From: Oscillospiraceae bacterium
GTDB lineage: Bacteria; Bacillota; Clostridia; Oscillospirales; CAG-272
Direction of reading: 5' to 3'
NCBI GenBank assembly: GCA_015064685.1
Contig: SVRT01000025.1
Coordinates: 1 to 35,591 of the forward strand
Length of the DNA: 35,591 bases
Both the position numbers and the translations under genes were made by a program. The notes under the pieces were generated by a model. The model had not been told where the DNA came from. It was given only the letters and a program-made list of their open reading frames with translations, and searched no databases. Positions 7,211-15,694 of this stretch are shown one piece after another. Numbering within the stretch: the stretch's first letter is position 1; each line of letters begins with the position of its first letter.

Positions 7211-8608
7211 ATGAACTTTATGGGAATTGACATTGGCACCACGAGTGTAAAGACCGCGGTGTTCAATGAGGCTCTCGAGCAGAAGATATCCCTCACCGCG
7301 GATTATACTCTCGACGCTCACGGCGATATCGTTGAATTCAACGGAGAGAAGTATTGGGAGATAGTCAGGGGCGAGATCGAAAAGGTAAAGGGCGAGCTTT
7401 GTGTCGACGCCTTGGCGATAGACACGCAATGCGAGACTTTGATACTCACCGATGAGAAGGGCAACCCCGTTCGTCCTGCCATCGTATGGCTTGATAACCG
7501 CGCGACCGAGGAGGCGGAGATAATTACCGCGCATTTCGGTCACAAGCGGGTATACGAGGTCACGGGTCAGCCCGAGATCACGGCTACATGGCCGGCGTGC
7601 AAGCTTCTCTGGGTCAAGAGAAACGAGCCCGAGGTCTGGGCAAAGGTAAAAAAGGTCTTTTTGCTTGAGGACTGGATACTTTATAAAATGACGGGACGCT
7701 TCATCTCGGAGCGCACCCTTCAGTCATCCACCATCTATTTTGACATACATAAGGCACAGTGGTGGGATGAGATGCTTGATTTCATCGGTGTCGGCGCAGA
7801 CATGCTTCCCGAGCTTTACTCGAGCGCGCAGAGGGTCGGTGAATACGACTCTATGCAGGTAGTCACGGGCGCTATCGACCAAATAGCGGGCGCTATCGGT
7901 GCAGGCGTTGTCAAAAAGGGCATTGTCAGCGAGATGACTGGTACTACTATGGTTATTTTTATGCCATCGGACAGCGTTCCCGAGTACGATGAAAAGAGCA
8001 TAGTTCCTTGTCACTACAACTACGACGACAAGTACTGTCTGCTTTCCTGGACTCCGACTGCGGGAATGGCTCTCAAATGGTTTAAAAACGCGCTTTGCGA
8101 GAATTATTCCTTTGGAGAGCTTGACTCACTTGCCGAAGCTGTTCCTGCGGGAAGTGACGGAGTGACCTTCCTGCCTTACCTGTGCGGCTCTACTATGCCT
8201 AAGTACAATCCTGCGGCAAGAGGAAGCTTTACGGGTCTTACGACCGAGCATCACCGAGGTCATTTCGTCCGCGCGGTCATGGAGTCGGTCAGCTGTATGC
8301 TCAAGTCGAATCTCGATTACCTCGGTCTTGAGGTCGGCGAGATAAGAGCAATGGGCGGCGGCGCGAACAGCCCCCTCTGGTGTCAGATGAAGGCGGATAT
8401 GACGGGCAAAAAGCTCGTTACGCTCAAAAACAAGGAAACGGCTTGTCTCGGCTCGGCTATTTTGGCAGGAGTCGGCGTCGGCGCGTTTGAGTCTGTTGAG
8501 AAAGCGGCGGAAAAGATAGAATTCAGTAAGGTATATGAATCAAAGGGCACCGACTATACCGAGTGCTACGAAAGATACCTGGCTTACGATAAGATTTTGA
8601 ATGTCTAA
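7211..8608 (+). CDS. FGGY-family carbohydrate kinase (xylulokinase-like)
   Basis: A 465-residue FGGY kinase that uses ATP to phosphorylate a ketose or polyol. The N-terminal phosphate loop MGIDIGTTSVKTAVF, the substrate-region motif VWLDNRA and the predicted catalytic Asp D223 in GAIDQIAGAIGAG are all present. The C-terminal ATPase lobe contains SEMTGTTMV and the adenosine motif MGGGANSPLWCQMKADMTGK. The pattern is nearest to xylulokinase-like members, but substrate cannot be assigned from the sequence. It lies immediately upstream of the fucose-isomerase-like gene (21-nt gap), so the ketose made by that enzyme is the obvious candidate. Confidence 0.92.
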   Translation: MNFMGIDIGTTSVKTAVFNEALEQKISLTADYTLDAHGDIVEFNGEKYWEIVRGEIEKVKGELCVDALAIDTQCETLILTDEKGNPVRPAIVWLDNRATEEAEIITAHFGHKRVYEVTGQPEITATWPACKLLWVKRNEPEVWAKVKKVFLLEDWILYKMTGRFISERTLQSSTIYFDIHKAQWWDEMLDFIGVGADMLPELYSSAQRVGEYDSMQVVTGAIDQIAGAIGAGVVKKGIVSEMTGTTMVIFMPSDSVPEYDEKSIVPCHYNYDDKYCLLSWTPTAGMALKWFKNALCENYSFGELDSLAEAVPAGSDGVTFLPYLCGSTMPKYNPAARGSFTGLTTEHHRGHFVRAVMESVSCMLKSNLDYLGLEVGEIRAMGGGANSPLWCQMKADMTGKKLVTLKNKETACLGSAILAGVGVGAFESVEKAAEKIEFSKVYESKGTDYTECYERYLAYDKILNV

Positions 8609-8629
8609 TAAGAGAAAGGTGAAAATAAT

Positions 8630-9988
8630 ATGGCAAAGATTGGATTTGTCGGCTTCGGCGAGGTAAATACCCCCGTCGACGTAATAATCAGAAAATGCTC
8701 CGCGGCTGAGAAGGCGCTCAAGGATGAGGGACTTGACCTCATCAGCGTCTATCCCGTAGCGGACGATTACGAGGAAACTCAGGTAAACGGCGCGGTTGCT
8801 GCTCTCAAGAAGGAGAGCTTCGACGCTCTCGTCGTTTGCGTTGCCGGTTGGATACCCACCCACGCAGTAGTAAAGGTTACCGAGCACTACCGTCACCTTC
8901 CCATGGTCCTCTGGGGACTTTGCGGCTGGTACGAGGGCGACAGACTCGTTACTACCGCCGATCAGGCGGGTACTACGGGACTCCGCGCGACCTTTGAGGG
9001 ACTCGGATATAACTTCAAGTACGTATACGACATAATCGGCAAGAAGACAAGAAGCGACGTGGTTGCAGACTACTGCAAGGCGGCTATCGCGGCAAAGCAG
9101 CTCCTCGTTGATAAGGTTGGTATGGCGGGCTACCGCGATATGAACCTCTACGGCACTCTCTACGACGGAATGTCGCTCAAGAAGACTACGGGTATCGAGA
9201 TCGAGACATTCGAGATGCTCGAGATCCAGCAGAGATACGAGGCGCTCGACGAGGCAGCAAAGAGAGACGTTGTTAACAACAGGATCCTCAAGTGGAACTT
9301 CTTAAAGCCCGCCAACGACGACGCTATGATGAAGGCAGCAGGCTACTATCTTGCGGTAAAGGCTATCGCAGATGAGAGAAACTATAAGGCTATCTCTCTC
9401 AAGGACGTTGACGGTATGAAGAAGCTCTGCGGATTCCCCCCCGCGCCCATCTTTATGCTGCTCAGCGAGGACGGATATACCACCGTTCCCGAGAACGACT
9501 CTCTCGGAGCGGTTACTCAGCTTATGATGAACAGACTCACGGGTCAGCTTGCCGGCTACCTTGAGTTCTATGAGTTCTTTGACAACAGCGTACTCGCAGG
9601 CGTACCCGATTTCGTAGCGGCAGATATGGTAGACGGTGACACATATACCGTTCTCCCCGCGGCATTCGGTATGCTCAGTCAGGGAATCCTCAACGTTTCC
9701 AAGGTGAAGACCGGTACAGTTACTATGAGCCGTCTCGTTTATAAGGATGGCGAATACACTATGCAGGTAATTCTCGGTGAAGGCAAGAATCCCCCCAAGT
9801 GGGAGGAGTGCGGATGGGATCAGCCCGCGCCTCAGCTCTCGGCTCTTGAGATAGAGATCGGTGACGTTGAGAAATTTGCCGACAACGTAGCTTGCCAGCA
9901 CTACATTATTACATACGGAGACAACAGAGCTAAGATAAAGAATCTTTGCTCGATGCTTGGCATCAAGGTAGACCTTGTTTGCGAATAA
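8630..9988 (+). CDS. L-fucose/L-arabinose isomerase-family sugar isomerase
   Basis: A 452-residue protein related to the COG2407 branch of L-fucose isomerases, manganese-dependent enzymes converting aldoses to ketoses. The N-terminal Rossmann-like region contains VVCVAGWIPTHAV and LWGLCGWYEGDRL. Candidate metal ligands are the acidic residues in TVPENDSLGAVTQL, the EFYEF segment and the histidine in CQHYIITYGD near the C-terminus. It is shorter than E. coli FucI (about 590), as is usual for this branch. Operon context (kinase upstream, aldolase downstream) supports an aldose-to-ketose step. A similar isomerase/TalC-type pairing occurs in the sulfo-transaldolase route, but the kinase here argues for a different substrate. 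Confidence 0.87.
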   Translation: MAKIGFVGFGEVNTPVDVIIRKCSAAEKALKDEGLDLISVYPVADDYEETQVNGAVAALKKESFDALVVCVAGWIPTHAVVKVTEHYRHLPMVLWGLCGWYEGDRLVTTADQAGTTGLRATFEGLGYNFKYVYDIIGKKTRSDVVADYCKAAIAAKQLLVDKVGMAGYRDMNLYGTLYDGMSLKKTTGIEIETFEMLEIQQRYEALDEAAKRDVVNNRILKWNFLKPANDDAMMKAAGYYLAVKAIADERNYKAISLKDVDGMKKLCGFPPAPIFMLLSEDGYTTVPENDSLGAVTQLMMNRLTGQLAGYLEFYEFFDNSVLAGVPDFVAADMVDGDTYTVLPAAFGMLSQGILNVSKVKTGTVTMSRLVYKDGEYTMQVILGEGKNPPKWEECGWDQPAPQLSALEIEIGDVEKFADNVACQHYIITYGDNRAKIKNLCSMLGIKVDLVCE

Positions 9989-10006
9989 TTAAGAGAGGCG
10001 ATTTAA

Positions 10007-10684
10007 TTGTTATACATTTTAGATACTGCAAATCTTGAAGCAATAAGACATTGCAATGAATATTATCCTTTGGCGGGAGTTACCACAAACCCCTCGATCA
10101 TTTCAAAGGAGAATACTGACTTCTGGACGCTCGTTACCTCCATCCGTGAGATAATCGGACAGGAGAAGATGCTCCACGTACAGACTACACAGAAAAATGC
10201 CGATGGCATCGTCGAGGAGGCAAAGCTTCTTCGTGAAAGACTCGGAGAGAATTTCTACGTTAAGATCCCGATAAGTGAAGAGGGACTCAAGGCGACTATG
10301 ATGCTCAAAAAGATGGGCATCAATGTCACCGTTACGGCAATTTTTACCCCCGCACAGGCTCTGCTTGCGGCAATGGCGGGAGCAGATTTCGTCGCACCCT
10401 ACGCAAACCGTCTCGATAACATCATCGCGGACGGATGCGCCGTGGTCGCGGAGATAGTTAAGCAGTTTGAGCAGTACGGCCTTAAGTGCAAGGTGCTTGC
10501 GGCAAGCTTCAGAAATGCCGAGCAGGTACACAAATGCTCGTCTGTCGGTTGCCATAGCGTGACCGTATCCGCGGACATCCTTCGCAAGGTGATCTCTCAC
10601 CCCATGACCGACGCCGCTGTTGCCGATTTCGAAAAGGATTGGGCAAAGGTCTACGGTGATAAGACCATCGCAGACTTTGAGTGA
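10007..10684 (+). CDS. transaldolase-like / fructose-6-phosphate aldolase (TalC/FSA) family enzyme
   Basis: A 225-residue single-domain class I aldolase of the FSA/TalC group. The Schiff-base lysine is K86 in FYVKIPIS. The opening DTANLEAI and GVTTNPSIISKE are signatures of the family. Q59 in LHVQTT matches the FSA-type glutamine, and the tyrosine in FVAPYANR matches the proton-relay tyrosine of FSA. It should cleave or transfer a dihydroxyacetone-type unit from a ketose (phosphate). Start is TTG 10007, with GAGAGG about 8 nt upstream. It follows the isomerase gene by 18 nt and is followed 1 nt after its stop by the M20 gene, indicating tight coupling. Confidence 0.9.
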   Translation: MLYILDTANLEAIRHCNEYYPLAGVTTNPSIISKENTDFWTLVTSIREIIGQEKMLHVQTTQKNADGIVEEAKLLRERLGENFYVKIPISEEGLKATMMLKKMGINVTVTAIFTPAQALLAAMAGADFVAPYANRLDNIIADGCAVVAEIVKQFEQYGLKCKVLAASFRNAEQVHKCSSVGCHSVTVSADILRKVISHPMTDAAVADFEKDWAKVYGDKTIADFE

Positions 10685-10685
10685 T

Positions 10686-11846
10686 ATGGCAATTGATAAT
10701 TCTTACATAGTTGCATTGCGCAGGGAGCTCCACGAAAATCCCGAGCTTGGGTTCGAGCTTCCGCGCACGGTTGCCATTGTCAAGCGCGAGCTTGACAAAA
10801 TAGGCATTCCGTACACCGAAAAGTACGGAAAATCATCAATAGTTGCAGAAATGAACAGTGATAAGCCCTTCACCATTGCGCTCCGTGCCGATATGGACGC
10901 GCTTCCGATAAAAGAGGAGACGGGACTCGAGTTTGCCTCAAAGATCGAAGGACAAATGCATGCCTGCGGACACGATGCTCACACCGCGATACTCATAGCG
11001 ACGATCAAAGAACTCTATGATATGCGCGACGAGATAGACTGTTGTGTGCGCTTTATTTTCCAACCGAGTGAGGAATGCCCCGAAAGCGGCGCGAAAATGA
11101 TGATAGAAAACGGAGTTATGGACGGAGTTGACGTAATAGTCGGACTCCACGTCGGAGGATGTGAGTCGGGCGAGATAGGAGTTCACGCAGGACCCTTTAT
11201 GGCGGCAAGCAGACCGTTCAAGATCGAGTTTTTTGGCAAATCCACGCACGCGGCAACACCCCATCAGGGACACGACGCGCTCGCGGCGGCGGTAAGAGCC
11301 TATACCTTGATCAAAATGATGATGTCGACCGAGCTTTCGGCTCTCGAGAGATACGTCTGCTCGATAGGAAAGCTGAATTCGGGCACGGCGCAGAATATCA
11401 TTCCGGGATATGCAGAAATGATGGGAACGATACGCACGTTCAATCTCGATATCGACAAATTCATCATCGACCGTATATACGGGATAGCGGAGAGCATCGA
11501 AAGGGAAATGCAGGTCGAGTGCAAGATCACCACTCATCTAAAATCCCCCGTGGTATATAACGATCCCCACGTCGCATCCCTTGTAAGATCGGCGGCAGAA
11601 AAGGTCGTCGGACGGGAGAAGACGGTTGAGGTCGAGGTGAGACTCGGAGCCGAGGACTTTGCGTTCTACGGTGAGCATGCCCCTGCAATGTTTTTGAGAC
11701 TCGGCGCGCACGACGAGGCAAGAGGCTTTAACTGTAACGCGCATAATTCAAACTTTATGATAGACGAGGACGTGCTTCATCTCGGAGCGGAGACCTTCGT
11801 TCAGTTCGTCCTTGACAACATGGACGGCAAAAATTTTAAAAAATAA
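10686..11846 (+). CDS. M20-family metal-dependent amidohydrolase
   Basis: A 386-residue M20D-type amidohydrolase (hippurate hydrolase/AbgB/IAA-amino acid hydrolase pattern). It shows ALRADMDALPIKEE, the metal motif HACGHDAH with C94, H96 and D97, QPSEE, GLHVG, the dimerisation-domain motif STHAATPHQGHDAL and a C-terminal NAHNSNF supplying a metal-binding histidine. Members cleave N-acyl or amide bonds. The start is ATG 10686, one base after the aldolase stop; an upstream in-frame start at 10620 would overlap the aldolase by 65 bases and is unlikely. Presence in a sugar operon suggests that the substrate carries an N-acyl or amide group. Confidence 0.92.
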   Translation: MAIDNSYIVALRRELHENPELGFELPRTVAIVKRELDKIGIPYTEKYGKSSIVAEMNSDKPFTIALRADMDALPIKEETGLEFASKIEGQMHACGHDAHTAILIATIKELYDMRDEIDCCVRFIFQPSEECPESGAKMMIENGVMDGVDVIVGLHVGGCESGEIGVHAGPFMAASRPFKIEFFGKSTHAATPHQGHDALAAAVRAYTLIKMMMSTELSALERYVCSIGKLNSGTAQNIIPGYAEMMGTIRTFNLDIDKFIIDRIYGIAESIEREMQVECKITTHLKSPVVYNDPHVASLVRSAAEKVVGREKTVEVEVRLGAEDFAFYGEHAPAMFLRLGAHDEARGFNCNAHNSNFMIDEDVLHLGAETFVQFVLDNMDGKNFKK

Positions 11847-11902
11847 GCAGTATTTTGTTGATTTTTTCAGCAATAAAGTGAAAAAAGATAGCAATATACG
11901 GA

Positions 11903-11931
11903 TTGCGGAAAGCACACGCAAGGTATATAAT
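11903..11931 (+). promoter_or_regulatory. internal sigma-A promoter before the ceramidase-like gene
   Basis: -35 TTGCGG (11903-11908), 17-bp spacer, -10 TATAAT (11926-11931). Transcription would start near 11938, downstream of the TTG at 11903, which therefore cannot be the start codon. It divides the locus into two transcription units. Confidence 0.7.
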
Positions 11932-11962
11932 GCTCTTTGCAAAAATGAAAGGAATTACCGAT

Positions 11963-13483
11963 ATGAGTAACATAAAAATAGGTTGGAGTGAAGTCAGCAT
12001 CGTTCCCGAAGGAAGACGCGTTGACCTTGTCGGTCAGTTTTATGAGAGAATTTCGGGAGAGGTCGAAACACCCATCGCTGTAAGCGCGCTTGCAATGGAG
12101 TGCGGTGACGATCATTTCGTTTTCGTTGCCTGCGACCTGACAAGCACAAGCCGCTCTCTTTTAGAGGCTGTAAGAGCTTATCTTCCCGAGAATTGCGGAT
12201 TTGATAAGGAGAAGCTGATAATCAGCGCGATACACAGCCATACGACGGTGGGATACGCGCAGAGGACCGATAGCTTTGCGGGATACCGCGAGGTTTTGGA
12301 TGCAATGAAGCCCGCTCACGTAAACTACGTTCCTCTTGTACACGATGATTCTGCAGATATTATTCGCGATGAAGAGGCAAGACAGTTCCTTGTTGAGAGA
12401 ATAGCAAAGGCGGCATGCGAAGCGTGGGCGAACAGAGCCGAGGGCTCGTACGCTTGCGGATTCGGACGCGCCGCAGTAGGACTTTGCCGCAGAGTTTGCT
12501 ACGACGACGGCAGCGCTAAGATGTGGGGCGACTCCAACAGCGCAAACTTCACAGAGCTTGAAAGCGGAAACGACTCGGGCATCGAGCTTATGTTTACATA
12601 CGACACGAACAAGAAGCTCACGGGAGTTATCGCTAACGTAGCATGTCCCGCACAGGTGCTTGAGCATCAGAGCTTCATCTCATCCGACTATATGGGTAAG
12701 GTGAGAAGAAATATTCAGGAAAAATACGGCAAGGACGTCGGATTCCTCGGACTTATCTCTCCTGCGGGCGATATGTGTCCCCGTGACCTTGTTCGCTGGG
12801 TAGATTCCCCCGTATGTAAGAACGACCCCAACATCAGTCGCGAAAAGGTGATCGAGCGCCGCGCAGATCCTTCGATGTTCGATATCAAGGGCTGCGAGCT
12901 TGCTGCAAAGCGCGTGACCAACGAGATATTCTGGGCTCTTGATGATGTCACAGAGTACATTACAGAAACCGAGCTCGAGCACAAAAATATCAAGATGGAT
13001 ATGCCCGTCCGCCGCGTTACCATTGAGGAATACAATAACGCAGTAAAAGCGATCAAGGATTTCTTTGAAAAGTGCGACAGTGACATTAACTACGAGGACA
13101 ACGCGAAGCTTCAGATACACAACGGTATCATCTCGAGATACGAGTATCAGAAGACACACGATATTTACGATATCGAGATCCACGTTATGAAGCTTGGCGA
13201 CGTTGCATTCGCAACCAACCCCTACGAGCTGTTTTTGAACTACGGAAATCAGATAAGAGCGAGAAGCCTTGCAAAGCAGACCTTCCTCGTTCAGCTCTGT
13301 TGCGGCTCTTACGGATACCTTCCTACAGAGAAGGCGGAGAAGGGAAGCCACTATTCCGCATTCGTCGGAAGCGGAACGACGGGACACGTAGGCGGCGAAA
13401 TCCTCGTTCGCAAGACCCTCAAAGAAATAAATGATATGTTTTCCGACTGCAAGCCATTTGATACAACAAACAGTATGTATTAA
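11963..13483 (+). CDS. neutral/alkaline ceramidase-like N-acyl amidohydrolase family protein
   Basis: A 506-residue protein with the N-terminal architecture of neutral ceramidases and related uncharacterised bacterial hydrolases. It opens IKIGWSEVSIVPEGR and contains a predicted zinc motif H91-S92-H93 in SAIHSHTTVG, then VANVACPAQVLEH and GLISPAGDMCPRDL. Ceramidases hydrolyse N-acyl bonds of sphingolipids. Many bacterial homologues sit in sugar operons with unknown substrates, and no signal peptide is seen, so a small intracellular substrate is more likely than ceramide. Start ATG 11963 has AAAGGA 9 nt upstream. The coding end and downstream DNA carry a short direct repeat (ACAGTATGTAT), one copy on each side of the stop codon. 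Confidence 0.72.
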   Translation: MSNIKIGWSEVSIVPEGRRVDLVGQFYERISGEVETPIAVSALAMECGDDHFVFVACDLTSTSRSLLEAVRAYLPENCGFDKEKLIISAIHSHTTVGYAQRTDSFAGYREVLDAMKPAHVNYVPLVHDDSADIIRDEEARQFLVERIAKAACEAWANRAEGSYACGFGRAAVGLCRRVCYDDGSAKMWGDSNSANFTELESGNDSGIELMFTYDTNKKLTGVIANVACPAQVLEHQSFISSDYMGKVRRNIQEKYGKDVGFLGLISPAGDMCPRDLVRWVDSPVCKNDPNISREKVIERRADPSMFDIKGCELAAKRVTNEIFWALDDVTEYITETELEHKNIKMDMPVRRVTIEEYNNAVKAIKDFFEKCDSDINYEDNAKLQIHNGIISRYEYQKTHDIYDIEIHVMKLGDVAFATNPYELFLNYGNQIRARSLAKQTFLVQLCCGSYGYLPTEKAEKGSHYSAFVGSGTTGHVGGEILVRKTLKEINDMFSDCKPFDTTNSMY

Positions 13484-13532
13484 ACAGTATGTATCAAAAT
13501 AAACATATTGTTAAATTTTAGGAGATGATTTT

Positions 13533-14837
13533 TTGAACAACCTCGAAAAAAAGAAGAAATTCGACTATAAATGGATTGTTATCGGTTCCTGCTTTCTGAT
13601 GGTAATGATAAGCCTTGGATTTTGTTCGTCACCCAAGAGCTATTTCATAGGACCTATTACAGAGCATCTTGGAATAGATAGAAGTGCATATTCAATAAAC
13701 GATAGTCTTCGTCATATCACAACGGCAGTCGTCAATTTCTTCTTTGGAATGCTGATAAAAAAATTCGGATCGAGGAAGCTTATAGCGGCGGGATTTATTT
13801 CGCTCGTCGGATCCTCCCTCTGTTATGCTCTGGCAGAGAACGTCTGGGTTTTGTACCTTGGCGGAATATTGCTAGGTCTCGGACTTTCCTGGACTACCAC
13901 GACGATGGTAGGCTTCGTAGTTAACCGATGGGCTAAGGAAAATAAGGGAACGATAATGGGCGCGGTCTTAGCCGCAAACGGTATCGGCGGAGCAATTGCT
14001 ATGAATATAGTCTCCCCCATAATTGAAAGCGGAAGAGAGGGCTACAAGGTAGCTTATCTCGTCGTTGCTGCTGTACTGTTTGTCGTAGGCGTAATAGTGG
14101 TTTCTTTGGTCCGCGATACACCAAAGGGCAAAGAGAGTGAAGCAGTTGAGGTATCAAAGAAAAAGGCTCGAGGAAAAAGCTGGCCGGGACTTAACTATCA
14201 CGATACGAGAAAGAAGTGGTATTTTTACGGCACTATCTTCTGCGTCTTCGGCGTTGGATTTTTCCTGACTGCCTGCAACGGTGTTGCCGTTCAGCATATG
14301 AAGGACGTCGGACTTGATCCCGCCTTTGTTACAGCAATATGGAGCGTGCATTCGCTCGTTCTTGCACTCTTCAAATTTCTCACCGGATTCCTTTATGACA
14401 AGACCGGACTGAGGACCACGATGCTCGTATGCACCACGACCGCAATGATAGTTGTGACCTGCCTTGCGCTCATTACCCCGACACCCGAGGGAAAGATACT
14501 CGCGATAATATATTCGGTATTTTCCGGACTTGCTCTGCCGCTTGAGACGGTAATGCTTCCCATAATCGCAGGAGACCTCTTTGGGCAGAGATCCTTCGAT
14601 GAGGTGCTTGGAATCTCGGTATCTGCAAATGCGATAGGATATGCGGTAGCATCTCCCGTAATGAATTTGTTCTATGATGTTTATAAGACTTACTCTTACG
14701 GTATGTTCATCTGCCTTGGACTTTTGCTGATGGTTATGATACTTATGCAGGTCGTTATCACGTCTGCACACAGAACTAGAAACAGATTTGAATCGGAGTG
14801 TGCGGAAGCGTCTACGGTAGACGCCGCACAAAACTAA
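13533..14837 (+). CDS. MFS transporter, OFA (oxalate/formate antiporter)-like
   Basis: A 434-residue major facilitator with about twelve hydrophobic helices and a central charged loop (roughly residues 190-225). The N-terminus (YKWIVIGSCFLMVMISLGFC) and the segment GILLGLGLSWTTTTMVGFVV with NRWAKENKGTIMGAVLAANG resemble the OFA/monocarboxylate branch, which carries small organic acids or anions across the cytoplasmic membrane. Start is TTG 13533, with AGGAGATGA just upstream. It follows the ceramidase-like gene by 49 nt and is likely cotranscribed with it. It may import the operon substrate or export an acidic end product; the direction cannot be read from the sequence. Confidence 0.85.
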   Translation: MNNLEKKKKFDYKWIVIGSCFLMVMISLGFCSSPKSYFIGPITEHLGIDRSAYSINDSLRHITTAVVNFFFGMLIKKFGSRKLIAAGFISLVGSSLCYALAENVWVLYLGGILLGLGLSWTTTTMVGFVVNRWAKENKGTIMGAVLAANGIGGAIAMNIVSPIIESGREGYKVAYLVVAAVLFVVGVIVVSLVRDTPKGKESEAVEVSKKKARGKSWPGLNYHDTRKKWYFYGTIFCVFGVGFFLTACNGVAVQHMKDVGLDPAFVTAIWSVHSLVLALFKFLTGFLYDKTGLRTTMLVCTTTAMIVVTCLALITPTPEGKILAIIYSVFSGLALPLETVMLPIIAGDLFGQRSFDEVLGISVSANAIGYAVASPVMNLFYDVYKTYSYGMFICLGLLLMVMILMQVVITSAHRTRNRFESECAEASTVDAAQN

Positions 14838-14850
14838 CGATAATTTATCA

Positions 14851-14876
14851 GAGCCTGCCGCGAACGCGGCAGGCTC
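14851..14876 (+). repeat. intercistronic 12-bp hairpin
   Basis: GAGCCTGCCGCG pairs perfectly with CGCGGCAGGCTC around an AA loop. No T-tract follows, so it is more likely an mRNA-processing or stability hairpin between the transporter and hydrolase genes than a full terminator. Confidence 0.7.
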
Positions 14877-14894
14877 GGCTTGCTTGGAGAAAAA

Positions 14895-15653
14895 ATGTAC
14901 AGAGATAATATGAGAAAGATAACCGTCCCGGAGGACGGAAGAATGACGCCATTTAAAATAACCGATAACGTATATTTCGTCGGCACCTATCAGGCATCGG
15001 TCCACCTTATCGACACAGGGGACGGATATATACTGATCGACACAGGATATGAAAACACCTTCGATATGGTCGTAAGCTCAATAAAGGAAATGGGCTTTGA
15101 TCTGTCGGATATCAAATACATACTTAATACCCATTGGCACGGAGATCACACCGAGGCGAGCGGAATGATGGCAACCTTAACGGGAGCGAAAAACGTTATC
15201 AGCCGTATTGACGCGCCCGAGGTCGAAAGACTCGGATATTTCAAGCCTGACGTACTCGTTGACGACGGTGACGTGCTCAGACTCGGAAATACCGAGATCA
15301 AGCTCATCCACACACCGGGACACACGAGGGGAACTATGTCCTTTACCTTTGAGACGACGGTAAACGGAGAAAAGCTTGTATGCGGAATGCACGGAGGCGC
15401 TGGGGCAAACTCACTTGTCCCAAGCTTTGCGACCTACTATGAGGGTTGCCGCGAGGATTATCTTGCAAGCTGCGAGAGACTCCTCGGAATTCACGTTGAC
15501 GTGTTTATCGGAAACCACGTATGGAATAACGATACGTACGAAAAATACCTTGAGATGCAGAGGACGGGCAAAAACCCCTTTGTTGACAGCGAGGAATGGG
15601 TAAGATTCATCAACCATTGCATAGACCGCTGCAACTCACTTCCGCCTCTTTGA
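14895..15653 (+). CDS. metallo-beta-lactamase-fold hydrolase
   Basis: A 252-residue MBL-fold protein. The canonical metal motif is present as H80-x-H82-x-D84-H85 in THWHGDHT, followed by IHTPGHTRGTMSF with a third metal-site histidine and GNHVWNND late in the protein. Spacing resembles subclass B3-like or lactonase/sulfatase-like hydrolases rather than glyoxalase II. No signal peptide is visible, so it is presumably cytoplasmic. Start ATG 14895 has GGAG 6 nt upstream; the TTG at 14880 lacks one. Placement between two transporters suggests hydrolysis of an ester, lactone or amide in the imported compound. Confidence 0.85.
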   Translation: MYRDNMRKITVPEDGRMTPFKITDNVYFVGTYQASVHLIDTGDGYILIDTGYENTFDMVVSSIKEMGFDLSDIKYILNTHWHGDHTEASGMMATLTGAKNVISRIDAPEVERLGYFKPDVLVDDGDVLRLGNTEIKLIHTPGHTRGTMSFTFETTVNGEKLVCGMHGGAGANSLVPSFATYYEGCREDYLASCERLLGIHVDVFIGNHVWNNDTYEKYLEMQRTGKNPFVDSEEWVRFINHCIDRCNSLPPL

Positions 15654-15694
15654 TAATTTAGTCGTGAATTGACAAAAGGGAGATATGTGAAGCT

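Noticed and set aside
8630-10684. Sulfoquinovose (sulfo-transaldolase) pathway
   Set aside because: The isomerase and TalC-type aldolase would fit, but the kinase, TIM-like and SIS genes do not, and no sulfoquinovosidase or sulfolactaldehyde enzyme is seen. Kept only as an analogy.
10620-10685. Longer start for the M20 gene overlapping the aldolase
   Set aside because: The extra residues are a shadow of the aldolase end; homologous M20 proteins begin near the ATG at 10686.
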